In this document: positions 1 to 8,109 of the stretch, in pieces
Position numbering within the stretch: position 1 is the first letter of the stretch
Layout of the letters: each line of letters starts with the position of its first letter
NCBI GenBank assembly: GCA_026706395.1
Contig: JAPOYU010000086.1
Span: 1 to 24,466, forward strand
Source: Chloroflexota bacterium
GTDB taxonomy: Bacteria; Chloroflexota; Anaerolineae; Aggregatilineales; Phototrophicaceae
Length of the DNA stretch: 24,466 bases
Direction: 5' to 3'
The notes under the pieces: model-generated
Database searches by the model: none
Told to the model about the DNA's origin: nothing
What the model saw: the letters and a program-made list of their open reading frames with translations, nothing else
Position numbers and translations under genes: made by a program

Positions 1-25
1 TGCTTCTCAGCGGGGAGTTTTGATC

Positions 26-364
26 ATGGCGCTCAGACGCAGCTATACCGCAATCGTCGAACGCAATATCCTCTGGCAGGGCGACTTCGCCAGCGAGCCC
101 TATGAAGCCGCCTGGGCCAGCGAGGCAATTTTCTTTGTCCGCGCGCTGGATGTATCGCCGGTATTCGCTGGCATGGCAAATGTGCAGATTTCCGCCGACG
201 GCATCCACTGGGTAGACGAAGGCGCTTCTTTCCATCTGCCTACGGAGCCGGACGCTGTTGCATTCTGCAAAGTTTCCCACTTCGGCGGATTTCTGCGAAT
301 TAACGGCACACTCGCTCCCGACGAAAGAATCAAGGTGCTGGTGTCGCTGGTTCTGAAGGAATGA
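26..364 (+). CDS. Small hypothetical protein (about 112 aa)
   Basis: I do not recognise a family for this protein. The ATG at 26 is preferred over an in-frame TTG six bases upstream because a GGGGAG sequence (12-17) sits eight bases before it. The predicted product has no signal peptide, no membrane segment and no cysteine pair. It alternates short hydrophobic and polar stretches, with many aromatic residues near the N-terminus, which suggests a compact beta-rich fold; that is an impression, not a domain match. It is the first gene seen of a plus-strand run that continues into a FAD oxidoreductase 89 bases downstream, with a hairpin repeat between them. Any upstream genes of the operon lie outside the window. 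The reading frame is convincing because it is complete, has a good ribosome-binding site and fits the strand of its neighbours. Confidence 0.7.
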   Translation: MALRRSYTAIVERNILWQGDFASEPYEAAWASEAIFFVRALDVSPVFAGMANVQISADGIHWVDEGASFHLPTEPDAVAFCKVSHFGGFLRINGTLAPDERIKVLVSLVLKE

Positions 365-370
365 ACTTAA

Positions 371-410
371 CCCCCACCCCCAGCCCCTCCCCATAAAAAA
401 GAGGAAGGGG
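371..410 (+). repeat. G/C-rich hairpin repeat, copy 1
   Basis: The copy has a C-rich left arm (CCCCCACCCCCAGCCCCTCCCC), an A-rich loop and a GGAAGGGG right arm, so it can fold back on itself. It shares the layout of copies at 4848, 6601 and 21449. It lies between the small hypothetical gene and the first FAD oxidoreductase gene. It may act as an mRNA-processing or attenuating hairpin within the operon, but it has no T-run of a classical terminator. Confidence 0.75.
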
Positions 411-453
411 ATCAACTTCAATGTCCGGTCCAGTTTGGAGTTAGGAAGCGTGG

Positions 454-2238
454 ATGGCAATTGATAGTGAAAACAGTTTTGACGCCGTCATCGTCGGCGG
501 CACGCCGGCCGGCATTATGGCGGGCATTGCCGTCGCCCGCGCAGGAAGGCGCGCCGTCATCCTCGAACGTACCGGACACATCGGCGGCCTGCCGGCCAAT
601 GGACTGGGCGCGACCGATATCGCCACCCGCGGCGCCACCGGCGGCCTCTTCCTGGAATTTGTGCGGCGTGTAAAGCAACACTACATGGATACCTACGGCA
701 AGGACTCGCAACAAGTTGAACTATGTTCGGACGGCTACCGATTTGAACCGCATGTCGCCGAGATGATCCTGCTGGCGATGATAGCTGAACAGGGCGACAA
801 GCTGGAAGTTCGCACGCTGCGGCAATTCAATCACGAGCCGCACAATGCCATCAAAGACAACGCTGCCCTGCGCCAGATCAAAATCATCAACCGCGAAAGT
901 GGAGTCGAAGAAGTTTATGCCGCCTCAGTCTTCGTCGACGCCACTTACGAAGGCGACCTGGCCGCAGCGGCGGGCGCGCCCTACATGCTGGGGCGGGAAG
1001 GCGCGGACGAATATGGCGAGCCCTGCGCCGGCAAATTCTATCAGCGCTGGAACGCCCCGGTCGACGAAACCTACTCCACCGGGCAAGGCGATAATGCGAT
1101 CCAGTCCTACAACTATCGCCTGCCGTTGACGACAAACCCAGACAACATGCGCCGCATCGAGCAACCGGCGACCTACAACCGCGATGAGTACCTGTCGCTG
1201 GCGGAGGATGTGCGACTCAATCGCTTCGCCGGTCCGCCGACGCCGCTGGAATTTGATGGCATCGGCGCGATCACCAATATGGTCCGCATTCCCAATGACA
1301 AGGTCGACGGCAACAATCAGCACGCCGCCTTCATCTCGACCGACCTGCCGGAAGAGAATTGGCCCTACCCCACTGCCAGCTGGGACTGGCGCGATCGCTT
1401 CGCTCAGCGGCTGCGGGATTACATCCTCGGACTTTTCTACTTCGCGCTAAATGACGAGTCGCTGCCGGCCGACTTCCGCCAACGCTGCAATCGCTGGGGC
1501 TTGTCTCTTGATGAATTCGAGGACAACGACAACTTCCCCCGTCAGATTTACGTGCGCGAGGGACGGCGCATCCGCGGAGAGTACCTCTTCACCGCCCACG
1601 ACGCCCTGTCCAAACGGGGCTCGCGGGAGCACATGACCAGCATCACCGCCAGCCATTACGCGCTGGATTCCCACGCCTGCCACAAACGTGAACCGGGACG
1701 GCCGCATACGGAGGGCATCTTCTCTTACCGCACCACGCCTTACAGCGTGCCCTACGGCGTCATCGTGCCGCTGGAAGTCGAGAACCTGCTGATCCCCGTG
1801 CCGGTTTCGGGCACGCATATCGGCTTTAGCACATTGCGCATGGAGCCTTGCTGGATGGCGCTGGGCGAGGCGGCCGGCGAAGCCATCAACGTCAGCCTCG
1901 ATGAAGGGACATCGGTGCGCGGCCTCAACGTGCTCGAGTTGCAGCGGCGTCTGCTAGATGCCGGGGCGGTGCTGAGCTATTACGAAGACGCGGCGCCGGG
2001 CGATGCCCACTATCATGCCCTGCAATTCTTCGCCCTGCGCGGTTTCCTGGGCGCTGGCTACGAAGCCAATCTTGACGAGCCGGTATCGGATGACGACCGC
2101 GATCAGTGGACAACCTGGGCGAAAACACCGGAACTTAAGACATTCAGCGGGACGCGCGGTCAACTCTTGGATAGAATCTATATTGAAGTGGGCAAGCGAA
2201 GTGATGCGGAACAAGCTGCGCTCTATGCGCTTCAGTAA
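454..2238 (+). CDS. FAD-dependent oxidoreductase (PF12831-like)
   Basis: This 594-residue protein is predicted to be a soluble flavoenzyme. A Rossmann dinucleotide-binding motif (GGTPAG, residues 15-20) follows the first beta strand, and an acidic residue (E38) ends the second strand, as expected for binding the FAD ribose. A conserved VREGRRI segment lies in the middle, and a C-terminal FAD-contacting stretch around LRMEPCWMALGEAAGEA matches the layout of the FAD_oxidored family. AGGA at 443-446 supports the ATG at 454. No signal peptide is visible, so it is probably cytoplasmic. The substrate is unknown; members of this family are often annotated vaguely as FAD-dependent oxidoreductase or xanthan-lyase-associated protein. 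A second, divergent member lies two genes downstream, with a 2-oxoglutarate dioxygenase between them, which suggests successive oxidations of one compound. Confidence 0.9.
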   Translation: MAIDSENSFDAVIVGGTPAGIMAGIAVARAGRRAVILERTGHIGGLPANGLGATDIATRGATGGLFLEFVRRVKQHYMDTYGKDSQQVELCSDGYRFEPHVAEMILLAMIAEQGDKLEVRTLRQFNHEPHNAIKDNAALRQIKIINRESGVEEVYAASVFVDATYEGDLAAAAGAPYMLGREGADEYGEPCAGKFYQRWNAPVDETYSTGQGDNAIQSYNYRLPLTTNPDNMRRIEQPATYNRDEYLSLAEDVRLNRFAGPPTPLEFDGIGAITNMVRIPNDKVDGNNQHAAFISTDLPEENWPYPTASWDWRDRFAQRLRDYILGLFYFALNDESLPADFRQRCNRWGLSLDEFEDNDNFPRQIYVREGRRIRGEYLFTAHDALSKRGSREHMTSITASHYALDSHACHKREPGRPHTEGIFSYRTTPYSVPYGVIVPLEVENLLIPVPVSGTHIGFSTLRMEPCWMALGEAAGEAINVSLDEGTSVRGLNVLELQRRLLDAGAVLSYYEDAAPGDAHYHALQFFALRGFLGAGYEANLDEPVSDDDRDQWTTWAKTPELKTFSGTRGQLLDRIYIEVGKRSDAEQAALYALQ

Positions 2239-2260
2239 AAATCTAATCGGAAAACTCACT

Positions 2261-2307
2261 CCCCTTCCCTCATCTTGGGGGAGGGAGAGTTGGGGGATGG
2301 GGGGGAG
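2261..2307 (-). repeat. G/C-rich hairpin repeat, copy 2 (reverse orientation)
   Basis: This copy reads in the opposite orientation to copy 1: a C-rich short arm (CCCCTTCCCTC) comes first and the long G-rich arm (GGGGGAGGGAGAGTTGGGGG) second. TCCCTC at 2266-2271 can pair with GAGGGA at 2281-2286. It fills most of the gap between the FAD oxidoreductase and the dioxygenase gene, and its last G-rich bases overlap the apparent ribosome-binding site of the dioxygenase. Confidence 0.75.
2301..2307 (+). promoter_or_regulatory. Shine-Dalgarno-like GGGGGAG supplied by the repeat
   Basis: The sequence GGGGGAG ends four bases before the ATG at 2312 and is the last part of hairpin repeat copy 2. It decides the start of the dioxygenase, because the ATG at 2312 begins a protein whose first residues (MEFVKVTPEQ) match the usual start of PhyH-family proteins. 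An in-frame ATG at 2297 lies inside the repeat and is less likely. Confidence 0.5.
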
Positions 2308-2311
2308 AAAG

Positions 2312-3205
2312 ATGGAATTCGTCAAAGTAACGCCGGAACAGAAACGGCAATTTGATGAAGAAGGTTACTTGATCATGCGCGAGGCGATCGATAGTGACAT
2401 GGCGTCGTCGCTGATTGAAGCGGGCGATCGACTGATCGCTTCTGACCGCGAACTCAACCGTCAACGCCGACCGGGCGGCTTGTACGACGGTTTTCGCAAC
2501 TGCGTCTCGATGGATGATGCCTTCCTGCCGCTGATCACCAATCCGAAGACCTTCTCCATCGTGGCGCAATTGCTCAGCCCCCATCTGTCGCTCCTGACCA
2601 GCCATCTGATCTACCGCGCTCCCGATCCGCCGGGCGCGTCCGGCGACGCTCGTATACCCGGCTGGCACCGCGACCACTACATGTCTATGCGCGACCTGGG
2701 CGATCAGCACATCCCGCGACATTCCCTCAAGGTCGCCTACTACCTGACCGACTTGAGCGAACCGAGCAGCGGCGTCACCATGATGGCGGCCGGCAGCAAT
2801 CAACTCAAGGAACCCATCGATATCCCGGAGGGCCAGGTCGATCCCGCTACCAAGGTTGAGCCGCTGCTGAACCCGGGCGACGCCGTCTTTTTCGAGAACC
2901 GCACCTGGCATGCCGGCGCCGCCAATTTGAGCGATCGCATCCGCAAAGCCGTCATGATCGGCTATTCCTACGATTGGGTCATCCCGACTGATTATCGGCA
3001 GCAGGCGCCTGAATTTGTGGAAAAACTTTCGCCAATCGAGCGCTATCTCGTCGGCGAACCGGTAGACGACAATCCAAATTTTGATTTCACCGGCGGCCCC
3101 AACCCCATAGACGATTGGTGCGTCGAGAATGAATATCACTACCAGCCCAAGCAGGGTAAGGGGCACGTTATCGCCGCTGGCGAACCAAGCAAGCCCGGCA
3201 TGTAA
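2312..3205 (+). CDS. Phytanoyl-CoA dioxygenase-like Fe(II)/2-oxoglutarate oxygenase
   Basis: This 297-residue protein belongs to the PhyH family (PF05721) of non-haem iron, 2-oxoglutarate-dependent oxygenases, which hydroxylate small organic substrates. The iron-binding triad is visible: H119 and D121 in a HRD motif after GW, and H200 in the segment TWHAG. R211, eleven residues after H200, is in the position of the arginine that binds 2-oxoglutarate. The N-terminal stretch TPEQKRQFDEEGYLI is typical of the family. There is no signal peptide. The frame stays open upstream to 2003, but that part overlaps the preceding gene, so the start is taken at 2312. It lies 21 bases before the second FAD oxidoreductase and is probably co-transcribed with it. 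The family is expanded in many sponge-associated and marine bacteria, and substrates cannot be inferred from sequence alone. Confidence 0.92.
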   Translation: MEFVKVTPEQKRQFDEEGYLIMREAIDSDMASSLIEAGDRLIASDRELNRQRRPGGLYDGFRNCVSMDDAFLPLITNPKTFSIVAQLLSPHLSLLTSHLIYRAPDPPGASGDARIPGWHRDHYMSMRDLGDQHIPRHSLKVAYYLTDLSEPSSGVTMMAAGSNQLKEPIDIPEGQVDPATKVEPLLNPGDAVFFENRTWHAGAANLSDRIRKAVMIGYSYDWVIPTDYRQQAPEFVEKLSPIERYLVGEPVDDNPNFDFTGGPNPIDDWCVENEYHYQPKQGKGHVIAAGEPSKPGM

Positions 3206-3226
3206 TTGCGCATTGAGGAAGGACAG

Positions 3227-4837
3227 ATGAAAGAACGCAGATGTGACATATTGATCGTCGGCGGCGGCACGGGCGCGATCGGCGCGGCGCTGGCGGCTTT
3301 GCGCATGGGCAAGACCGTCATCATGAGCGAGGAGACCGACTGGATCGGCGGGCAGCTCACCGCCCAAGCCGTACCTCCCGACGAGAATCCCTGGGTCGAT
3401 CAATGCGGCGCGACCGCCACTTATATGCGCTTCTCCGATGGCGTCCGCGATTACTACCGGCGCAACTATCCACTGACGGAGGTAGCGCGCTACACGATGA
3501 ACTGGAACCCAGGGCAAGGCAACGTCAGCCGCCTCTGCCACGAACCGCGCATAGGCTTGGCCGTCATCGAAGAGATGCTGGCGCCCTACCGTTCCAGCAT
3601 GCAGTTGGATGTCCTGCTCTATCACATCCCGGTCGCGGCGGAGACCGATGGCGACCGCATCCTGGCTGTAACGCTGGAAGACAGTCGCAGTGGCGACCAA
3701 GTGGTGATCTCCGCGCCCTACATCCTTGACGCGACCGAGCTGGGCGATCTGCTGGAATTGGCCGATGTCGAATCGATCATCGGCGCCGAGAGCCAAGCGC
3801 AGACCGGTGAGATGCACGCCGTCGAGGGCGATCCGCTGCCACTCGATCAGCAGTCGATCTCCTGGTGCTTCGCCATCGACTATCTTGAAGGCGAAGACCA
3901 CACCATCGACAAGCCGGAAGATTATGACTTCTGGCGCGGATACAAAGCGGACTTTTGGCCCGACAAGCAGTTAAGCTGGTACTATTCCAGCCCGCAAACG
4001 CTAGAGCCGGTCCATCGTCAAATCTTCCATGCCAATTTCCGCCATCGCTACACCGGCGGACCGGGCGATCTATGGCATTTCCGCCGCATCCTCTACAAAG
4101 GACATTATCCCGAAGGCGCCTTCCCCAGCGACATCACGCTGGTCAACTGGCCGCAGATTGACTACTGGCTCAAACCGCTGCTCGGCGTGGGCGAAGACGT
4201 GAAGCAAGCGGCTCTGCGCGAATGCAAGCAGTTGAGTCTCTCATTCCTTTATTGGATGCAGACCGAAGCGCCCCGTTCCGACGGCGAAGGCTACGGCTAT
4301 CCCGGCTTGCGGCTGCGCCCCGATGTCGTCGGCACGAGCGATGGCATGGCGAAGTACGTCTACGTGCGCGAGGCGCGGCGCATCCTGGCCGAGTTCACCG
4401 TGCTGGAGCAGCATGTTGGTGTGCAACAGCGGGAAGGCTTGGACACCGCCGAACAATTCGACGACAGCGTCGGTATCGGCAGCTACCGCATCGACCTGCA
4501 TCCCAGCACCGGCTTGCGCAATTACATCGATATCAGTTGCTATCCTTTCCAGATTCCCCTGGGTTCGCTGATACCGCAGCGGGTCGAAAACCTGCTGCCG
4601 GCCTGCAAGAACCTGGGCGTGACGCATATCACCAACGGCTGCTATCGCCTGCATCCGGTGGAATGGAATATCGGCGAGTCGGTCGGCGCCCTGGCGGCTT
4701 TTTGCCTGGACAAGGGCTTGACGCCGCGGCAGGTGCGCAATACGGAAAGCCACCTGCGCGACTTTCAGCGGCTGCTGGCGACTGAGCTTGGCATTCCGCT
4801 GGAGTGGCCCCCTTACGCCCGGCGGACGGCGCGATGA
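3227..4837 (+). CDS. FAD-dependent oxidoreductase (PF12831-like), second copy
   Basis: This 536-residue protein has a strong N-terminal Rossmann motif (GGGTGAIG, residues 12-19), followed by the family hallmark WIGGQ and a conserved CGATATYMRF region. VREARRI in the C-terminal half and the C-terminal segment CYRLHPVEWNIGESVGALA correspond to the FAD-binding parts of FAD_oxidored. The ATG at 3227 is chosen over an in-frame TTG at 3206 because GAGGAAGGA precedes it. The protein lacks a signal peptide. It is clearly diverged from the FAD oxidoreductase at 454 and shorter by about 58 residues, so the two probably act on different intermediates. Its stop overlaps an ATG at 4834 (ATGA), the upstream candidate start of the next gene. 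Confidence 0.9.
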   Translation: MKERRCDILIVGGGTGAIGAALAALRMGKTVIMSEETDWIGGQLTAQAVPPDENPWVDQCGATATYMRFSDGVRDYYRRNYPLTEVARYTMNWNPGQGNVSRLCHEPRIGLAVIEEMLAPYRSSMQLDVLLYHIPVAAETDGDRILAVTLEDSRSGDQVVISAPYILDATELGDLLELADVESIIGAESQAQTGEMHAVEGDPLPLDQQSISWCFAIDYLEGEDHTIDKPEDYDFWRGYKADFWPDKQLSWYYSSPQTLEPVHRQIFHANFRHRYTGGPGDLWHFRRILYKGHYPEGAFPSDITLVNWPQIDYWLKPLLGVGEDVKQAALRECKQLSLSFLYWMQTEAPRSDGEGYGYPGLRLRPDVVGTSDGMAKYVYVREARRILAEFTVLEQHVGVQQREGLDTAEQFDDSVGIGSYRIDLHPSTGLRNYIDISCYPFQIPLGSLIPQRVENLLPACKNLGVTHITNGCYRLHPVEWNIGESVGALAAFCLDKGLTPRQVRNTESHLRDFQRLLATELGIPLEWPPYARRTAR

Positions 4838-6600
4838 GCCGCTTCCACCCCCCCATCCCCCGGCCCCTTCCCCCACTGGGGAGGGAAGGGGTGACTCAGC
4901 GCGCAGAGAAGCCGCCAACAAGCTCCTCCTCCACTTCCTTGCAAATATTCCAGATAATTCCGGACTCCCTTATAAGAGCCCCCTCCCTCTTTTTGGGGGA
5001 GGGGGTTTGGGGGTGGGGGTTCTTGCTCGCCCTGTCGCTCTTCATGGCCAGCGCTACTTCCGCCCAGTTCGACCAGCCCATCTTCCGCGATGTCAGCGAA
5101 GAAGCCGGCATCACCGCGACGCATCGCGGCGTTTGGGACGACAAGGAAACGATGCAAGGCTACTTGGCGATCGGGCAAGCCTGGGGCGATTACGACCGCG
5201 ATGGCTGGGTCGATCTCTTTGTGACGGGCAACCTCGACCCGAATGTGCTGTACAGAAATAACGGCGACGGGACGTTCTCCCCCTCCGATTACAGTGAGCA
5301 ACTCAGCCTGCCGGATGTGCCGAGCGGGGGCGCGGTCTGGGCGGATTACGACAACGATGGCTGGCCCGATCTTTACATCGTGAACTTCGGCGCGAATCGT
5401 CTCTTCCGCAACGTGAGTGGCGAAGGCTTCCGCGATGTGACGCTGGAGGCCGGCGTCGGCGATACGGGCAAGGGCACATCGGCGGCCTGGGGCGATTACG
5501 ACAGCGACGGCTGGCTGGATCTTTACGTGACGAATTGGTCCTGTTTTCCCGAATGCGATCCGGTGGATTTTACGGTGCAGCAGGACCGGCTCTATCACAA
5601 TAATGGCGATGGCAGCTTCACCGATTTGACCGGGAGCCTGGAATATGGCTTGACGCTGGGGGCGGGCTTCGCGCCGGCCTTCCTCGATTACGACGGCGAT
5701 GGCGATAGTGACATTTACATCGTCAATGACAAATTGCAGAACGAAATCGGCAATGTGCTGTTTCGGAATGACGGCGCCGGCTGCGGCCATTGGTGCTGGA
5801 CGAATGTCTCCAGCGAGAGCGGCGCTGACCTGATGATCAACGGCATGGGCGTAGACGCCAGCGATTACGACAACGATGGCGATGTCGATATCTACATCAC
5901 CGACATGGTCTACCAGATGCATCTGCTGCTGAATGACGGCGCCGGCGGCTTCCGCAATCGTGCACGCTCAACCGGCAGCGCGATCAATATGGGGCCCGAT
6001 AACGGCGTGGGCTGGGGCGCCACCTTCTTCGACTTCGACAATGATGGCTGGCAAGACCTGTATGTGGCGGCTACTAATTATCATCAGACCTTTCCCGAGT
6101 TGGAAGTCAGCTTTATGAATCCGCGGCCTGATTCGCTCTTCCGCAACGACCGGCATCGAGGCTTTTATGACGTCAGCGCGGGCAGCGGCATCGATCAGGA
6201 ACTAGCGACCTTGGGCGTGGCTTATGCCGATTACGATCGCGATGGCGACCTCGATCTGGTCACGGGCAACTGGAACAGCGGCTACCGGCTGTATCAGAAT
6301 CAGGGCAGCGGCAATCGCTGGCTGTCGCTGGACTTACGTGGAAGCGCCAGCGTGAATCGAGACGCGGTGGGTTCAACGGTGCATGTGGCGACAGTGGATG
6401 GCATGACGCAATTACAGACGGTGAGCATCGGCGCCGGTTTGGGCGGCAACAATCAGCTTGAGTTGCACTTTGGACTCGGCGATGCGACGACGGCGGATCT
6501 GCGCATCGTCTGGAGCAACGGCCTGGAATGCGACTTCGAGGCGGTTCCGGCAAATCAGCGCTTGCGTCTGATGTATGGCGTGACGGCGGGCTGTGGGTAA
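4834..6600 (+). CDS. CRTAC1-like FG-GAP/VCBS repeat protein with ASPIC/UnbV domain
   Basis: The protein carries seven calcium-binding repeats of the form DxDxDGxxDL/I, beginning near residues 119, 171, 221, 285, 344, 400 and 466 when counted from the ATG at 4834. A C-terminal ASPIC/UnbV domain (about residues 495-580, PF07593) follows, with the typical end of WSNG then a basic LRL. A short hydrophobic stretch (about residues 62-77) ending in ATSA before Q78 looks like a signal peptide, so the mature protein is probably exported and forms a beta-propeller. The start is uncertain. The ATG at 4834 overlaps the preceding stop but adds about 60 residues read through two hairpin repeats; a TTG at 5023 gives 525 residues and a very short signal peptide. 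The family is involved in adhesion or matrix binding in other settings; its role here is unknown. Confidence 0.85.
   Translation: MSRFHPPIPRPLPPLGREGVTQRAEKPPTSSSSTSLQIFQIIPDSLIRAPSLFLGEGVWGWGFLLALSLFMASATSAQFDQPIFRDVSEEAGITATHRGVWDDKETMQGYLAIGQAWGDYDRDGWVDLFVTGNLDPNVLYRNNGDGTFSPSDYSEQLSLPDVPSGGAVWADYDNDGWPDLYIVNFGANRLFRNVSGEGFRDVTLEAGVGDTGKGTSAAWGDYDSDGWLDLYVTNWSCFPECDPVDFTVQQDRLYHNNGDGSFTDLTGSLEYGLTLGAGFAPAFLDYDGDGDSDIYIVNDKLQNEIGNVLFRNDGAGCGHWCWTNVSSESGADLMINGMGVDASDYDNDGDVDIYITDMVYQMHLLLNDGAGGFRNRARSTGSAINMGPDNGVGWGATFFDFDNDGWQDLYVAATNYHQTFPELEVSFMNPRPDSLFRNDRHRGFYDVSAGSGIDQELATLGVAYADYDRDGDLDLVTGNWNSGYRLYQNQGSGNRWLSLDLRGSASVNRDAVGSTVHVATVDGMTQLQTVSIGAGLGGNNQLELHFGLGDATTADLRIVWSNGLECDFEAVPANQRLRLMYGVTAGCG
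4848..4891 (+). repeat. G/C-rich hairpin repeat, copy 3
   Basis: The copy has the layout C-tract, ATCCCCCGG, CCCCTTCCC, loop, GGGAAGGGG. The arms at 4864-4872 and 4883-4891 form a perfect 9-base stem. It lies just inside the upstream-start version of the FG-GAP gene and is in the opposite orientation to copy 4, about 90 bases downstream. Confidence 0.8.
4979..5020 (-). repeat. G/C-rich hairpin repeat, copy 4 (reverse orientation)
   Basis: A CCCCCTCCCT arm is followed by a T-rich loop and the long G-rich arm (GGGGGAGGGGGTTTGGGGGTGGGGG). With copy 3 it makes an inverted pair spanning about 4848-5020. It ends exactly where the hydrophobic signal-peptide stretch of the FG-GAP protein begins, so insertion of the pair probably displaced or destroyed the original start region. 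Confidence 0.75.
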
Positions 6601-6642
6601 CCCCCCATCCCCTAGCCCCTTCCCCCATGAAGAGGGGAGGGG
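6601..6642 (+). repeat. G/C-rich hairpin repeat, copy 5, between convergent genes
   Basis: CCCCTTCCCC (6616 onward) can pair with GGGGAGGGG (6634-6642) with one bulge across a short loop. It fills the 45-base gap between the stop codons of the plus-strand FG-GAP gene and the minus-strand sulfatase, so it could act as a bidirectional transcription end. There is no clear T-run on either strand, so factor-independent termination is not certain. Confidence 0.7.
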
Positions 6643-6645
6643 AAT

Positions 6646-8109
6646 CTAGCGGACATCAGTCTTGTAAGGCACGACATCGCAGGTGTTTTGATACCAGGTG
6701 AGCATACGCTCGCGCAATTCGGCGAGGGTGCCCGCGTAAGCCGGATCGTCGATGCGGTTCTCCAACTCGCCCGGGTCATTCTTCAGGTCATAGAGTTCGT
6801 CGGTCTCGTATAAGCGACGAACGTATTTGTAGTCGTGGGTGCGGCACATGGTCGCTTTGCTGTGGGAGCCGGATTCACTGCGCTGCATCTCGGCGCGAGG
6901 CCAGTATAGGACGCTCGGATCGTTATAGGCCGGGCTTTCCTTTTCTTTCGCCTGTTCCTCGCCGAAGCGGCGACCGCCCTCGCAGTAGACGGCATCGCGA
7001 TGTTCGTCCGTGGCGCCGGCGATCAGCGGCGTCAGCGAACGGCCGAAGTGATCGTAGCCGGGGTCGATACCGGCCCATTCATAGGCGGTGGCGGTGAAGT
7101 CGATGAGCTCGACCAGTTGATCGCGGATGCCCGGCCGGATCGGCTGGTCGGCCGGCGGCTTGACAATAAGGGGGACGCGCGTCAGGCAATCCTCGAAGGT
7201 ATTTTGCGTCTTTTCCGCCAAACCATAATCGCCGGTGAAATCGCCGTGGTCGGAGAAGAAGAAGATGGCGCTGTCCTCATAGATGCCGCGTTGCTTGAGG
7301 GCGCTGACCACCTTGCCGAATTGAGCGTCGACGCGGGCGCACATGCCATAGTAGACGGCGCGCAATTCATTTAAGCGTTCCTCGCTCCAGTTCTGCATAC
7401 CCTGCCGCTCGTAGATGCCGGCGATCAGTCCGGGCTTCTTCGACCAATCAGGAGTGGGATAGCGCGGCGGGATGAGCTCGCGGTCGATCTGGCTGAACCA
7501 GGGGTCTTCGACGCCGTAGGGCGGATGCGGGTAGCCCAGCGGCAGGTAGATGCAGAGCGGCTGATCGGGCGGGGCGTTCTCTATCTGTTCGACGGCGCCA
7601 TCGACCATCGCCCAATCGTTGTCGTAGTAGACTTCGCCAGGCGCAGTGTCGAGATGGCCAGCGAAGAAGGAATAATAGTTATCGCCGGCGGGGTCGCCCC
7701 GCCATTCATCAGCGCGGTGCAGGTTAGGGCGCAGCGGACGGTCCGCTTCGTATTTGACATCGCAGTAATCGGCGAAACCGTTCTGGCGCGGGACGAGGTC
7801 ATTCTTGCCGCCCCACCAAACGAAATAGCCAGCGTCCTTCAGGATTTTGAGCAGGACGGGTTCATCCGGCTGGAGCATGTGGAACATGGTGCGGTGGCCG
7901 CGGACGTGAGGGTACCAGCCGGTCATGAAGGAGCAGCGGCTGGGCGTGCAGACCGGGTTCTGGCAGAAGGCATGGCGGAACGACACCGCGTCGTCTTCGA
8001 TGATCTGGTCGAGGTTGGGTGTGACGGCGGCCGGGTTGCCCAAGTGACCCATGACATCGCCGCGCCACTGGTCGGGGTTGAAGATGATGATGTGGGGTTG
8101 TTCGGCCAT
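6646..8109 (-). CDS. Sulfatase (formylglycine-dependent, arylsulfatase-like)
   Basis: This 487-residue protein is a type I sulfatase (PF00884), which hydrolyses sulfate esters. The catalytic motif C54-T-P-S-R58 is present; the cysteine would be oxidised to formylglycine. It is followed by GWYPHVRGH, as in the family. Metal-ligand motifs are visible near the N-terminus (D13-Q14 in the segment NPDQWRGD) and in the second half (SDHGD). The ATG at 8109 is chosen over a GTG at 8136 because AAGAGA precedes it and the protein then begins directly with the first core strand. There is no signal peptide, unlike many carbohydrate sulfatases, so the substrate may be a small intracellular sulfate ester. 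No formylglycine-generating enzyme lies in this window. The gene is monocistronic as far as can be seen and converges on the FG-GAP gene. Confidence 0.92.
   Translation of the reverse strand: MAEQPHIIIFNPDQWRGDVMGHLGNPAAVTPNLDQIIEDDAVSFRHAFCQNPVCTPSRCSFMTGWYPHVRGHRTMFHMLQPDEPVLLKILKDAGYFVWWGGKNDLVPRQNGFADYCDVKYEADRPLRPNLHRADEWRGDPAGDNYYSFFAGHLDTAPGEVYYDNDWAMVDGAVEQIENAPPDQPLCIYLPLGYPHPPYGVEDPWFSQIDRELIPPRYPTPDWSKKPGLIAGIYERQGMQNWSEERLNELRAVYYGMCARVDAQFGKVVSALKQRGIYEDSAIFFFSDHGDFTGDYGLAEKTQNTFEDCLTRVPLIVKPPADQPIRPGIRDQLVELIDFTATAYEWAGIDPGYDHFGRSLTPLIAGATDEHRDAVYCEGGRRFGEEQAKEKESPAYNDPSVLYWPRAEMQRSESGSHSKATMCRTHDYKYVRRLYETDELYDLKNDPGELENRIDDPAYAGTLAELRERMLTWYQNTCDVVPYKTDVR

Noticed and set aside
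2270..3901. A 543-codon open frame on the minus strand
   Set aside because: It lies wholly antisense to the dioxygenase and the second FAD oxidoreductase, which have clear motifs. Long antisense frames are expected in high-GC DNA.
4813..5922. A 369-codon minus-strand frame rich in repeated valine/isoleucine/alanine segments
   Set aside because: Its repetition is the antisense reading of the DxDxDG calcium repeats of the FG-GAP protein, not an independent repeat protein.
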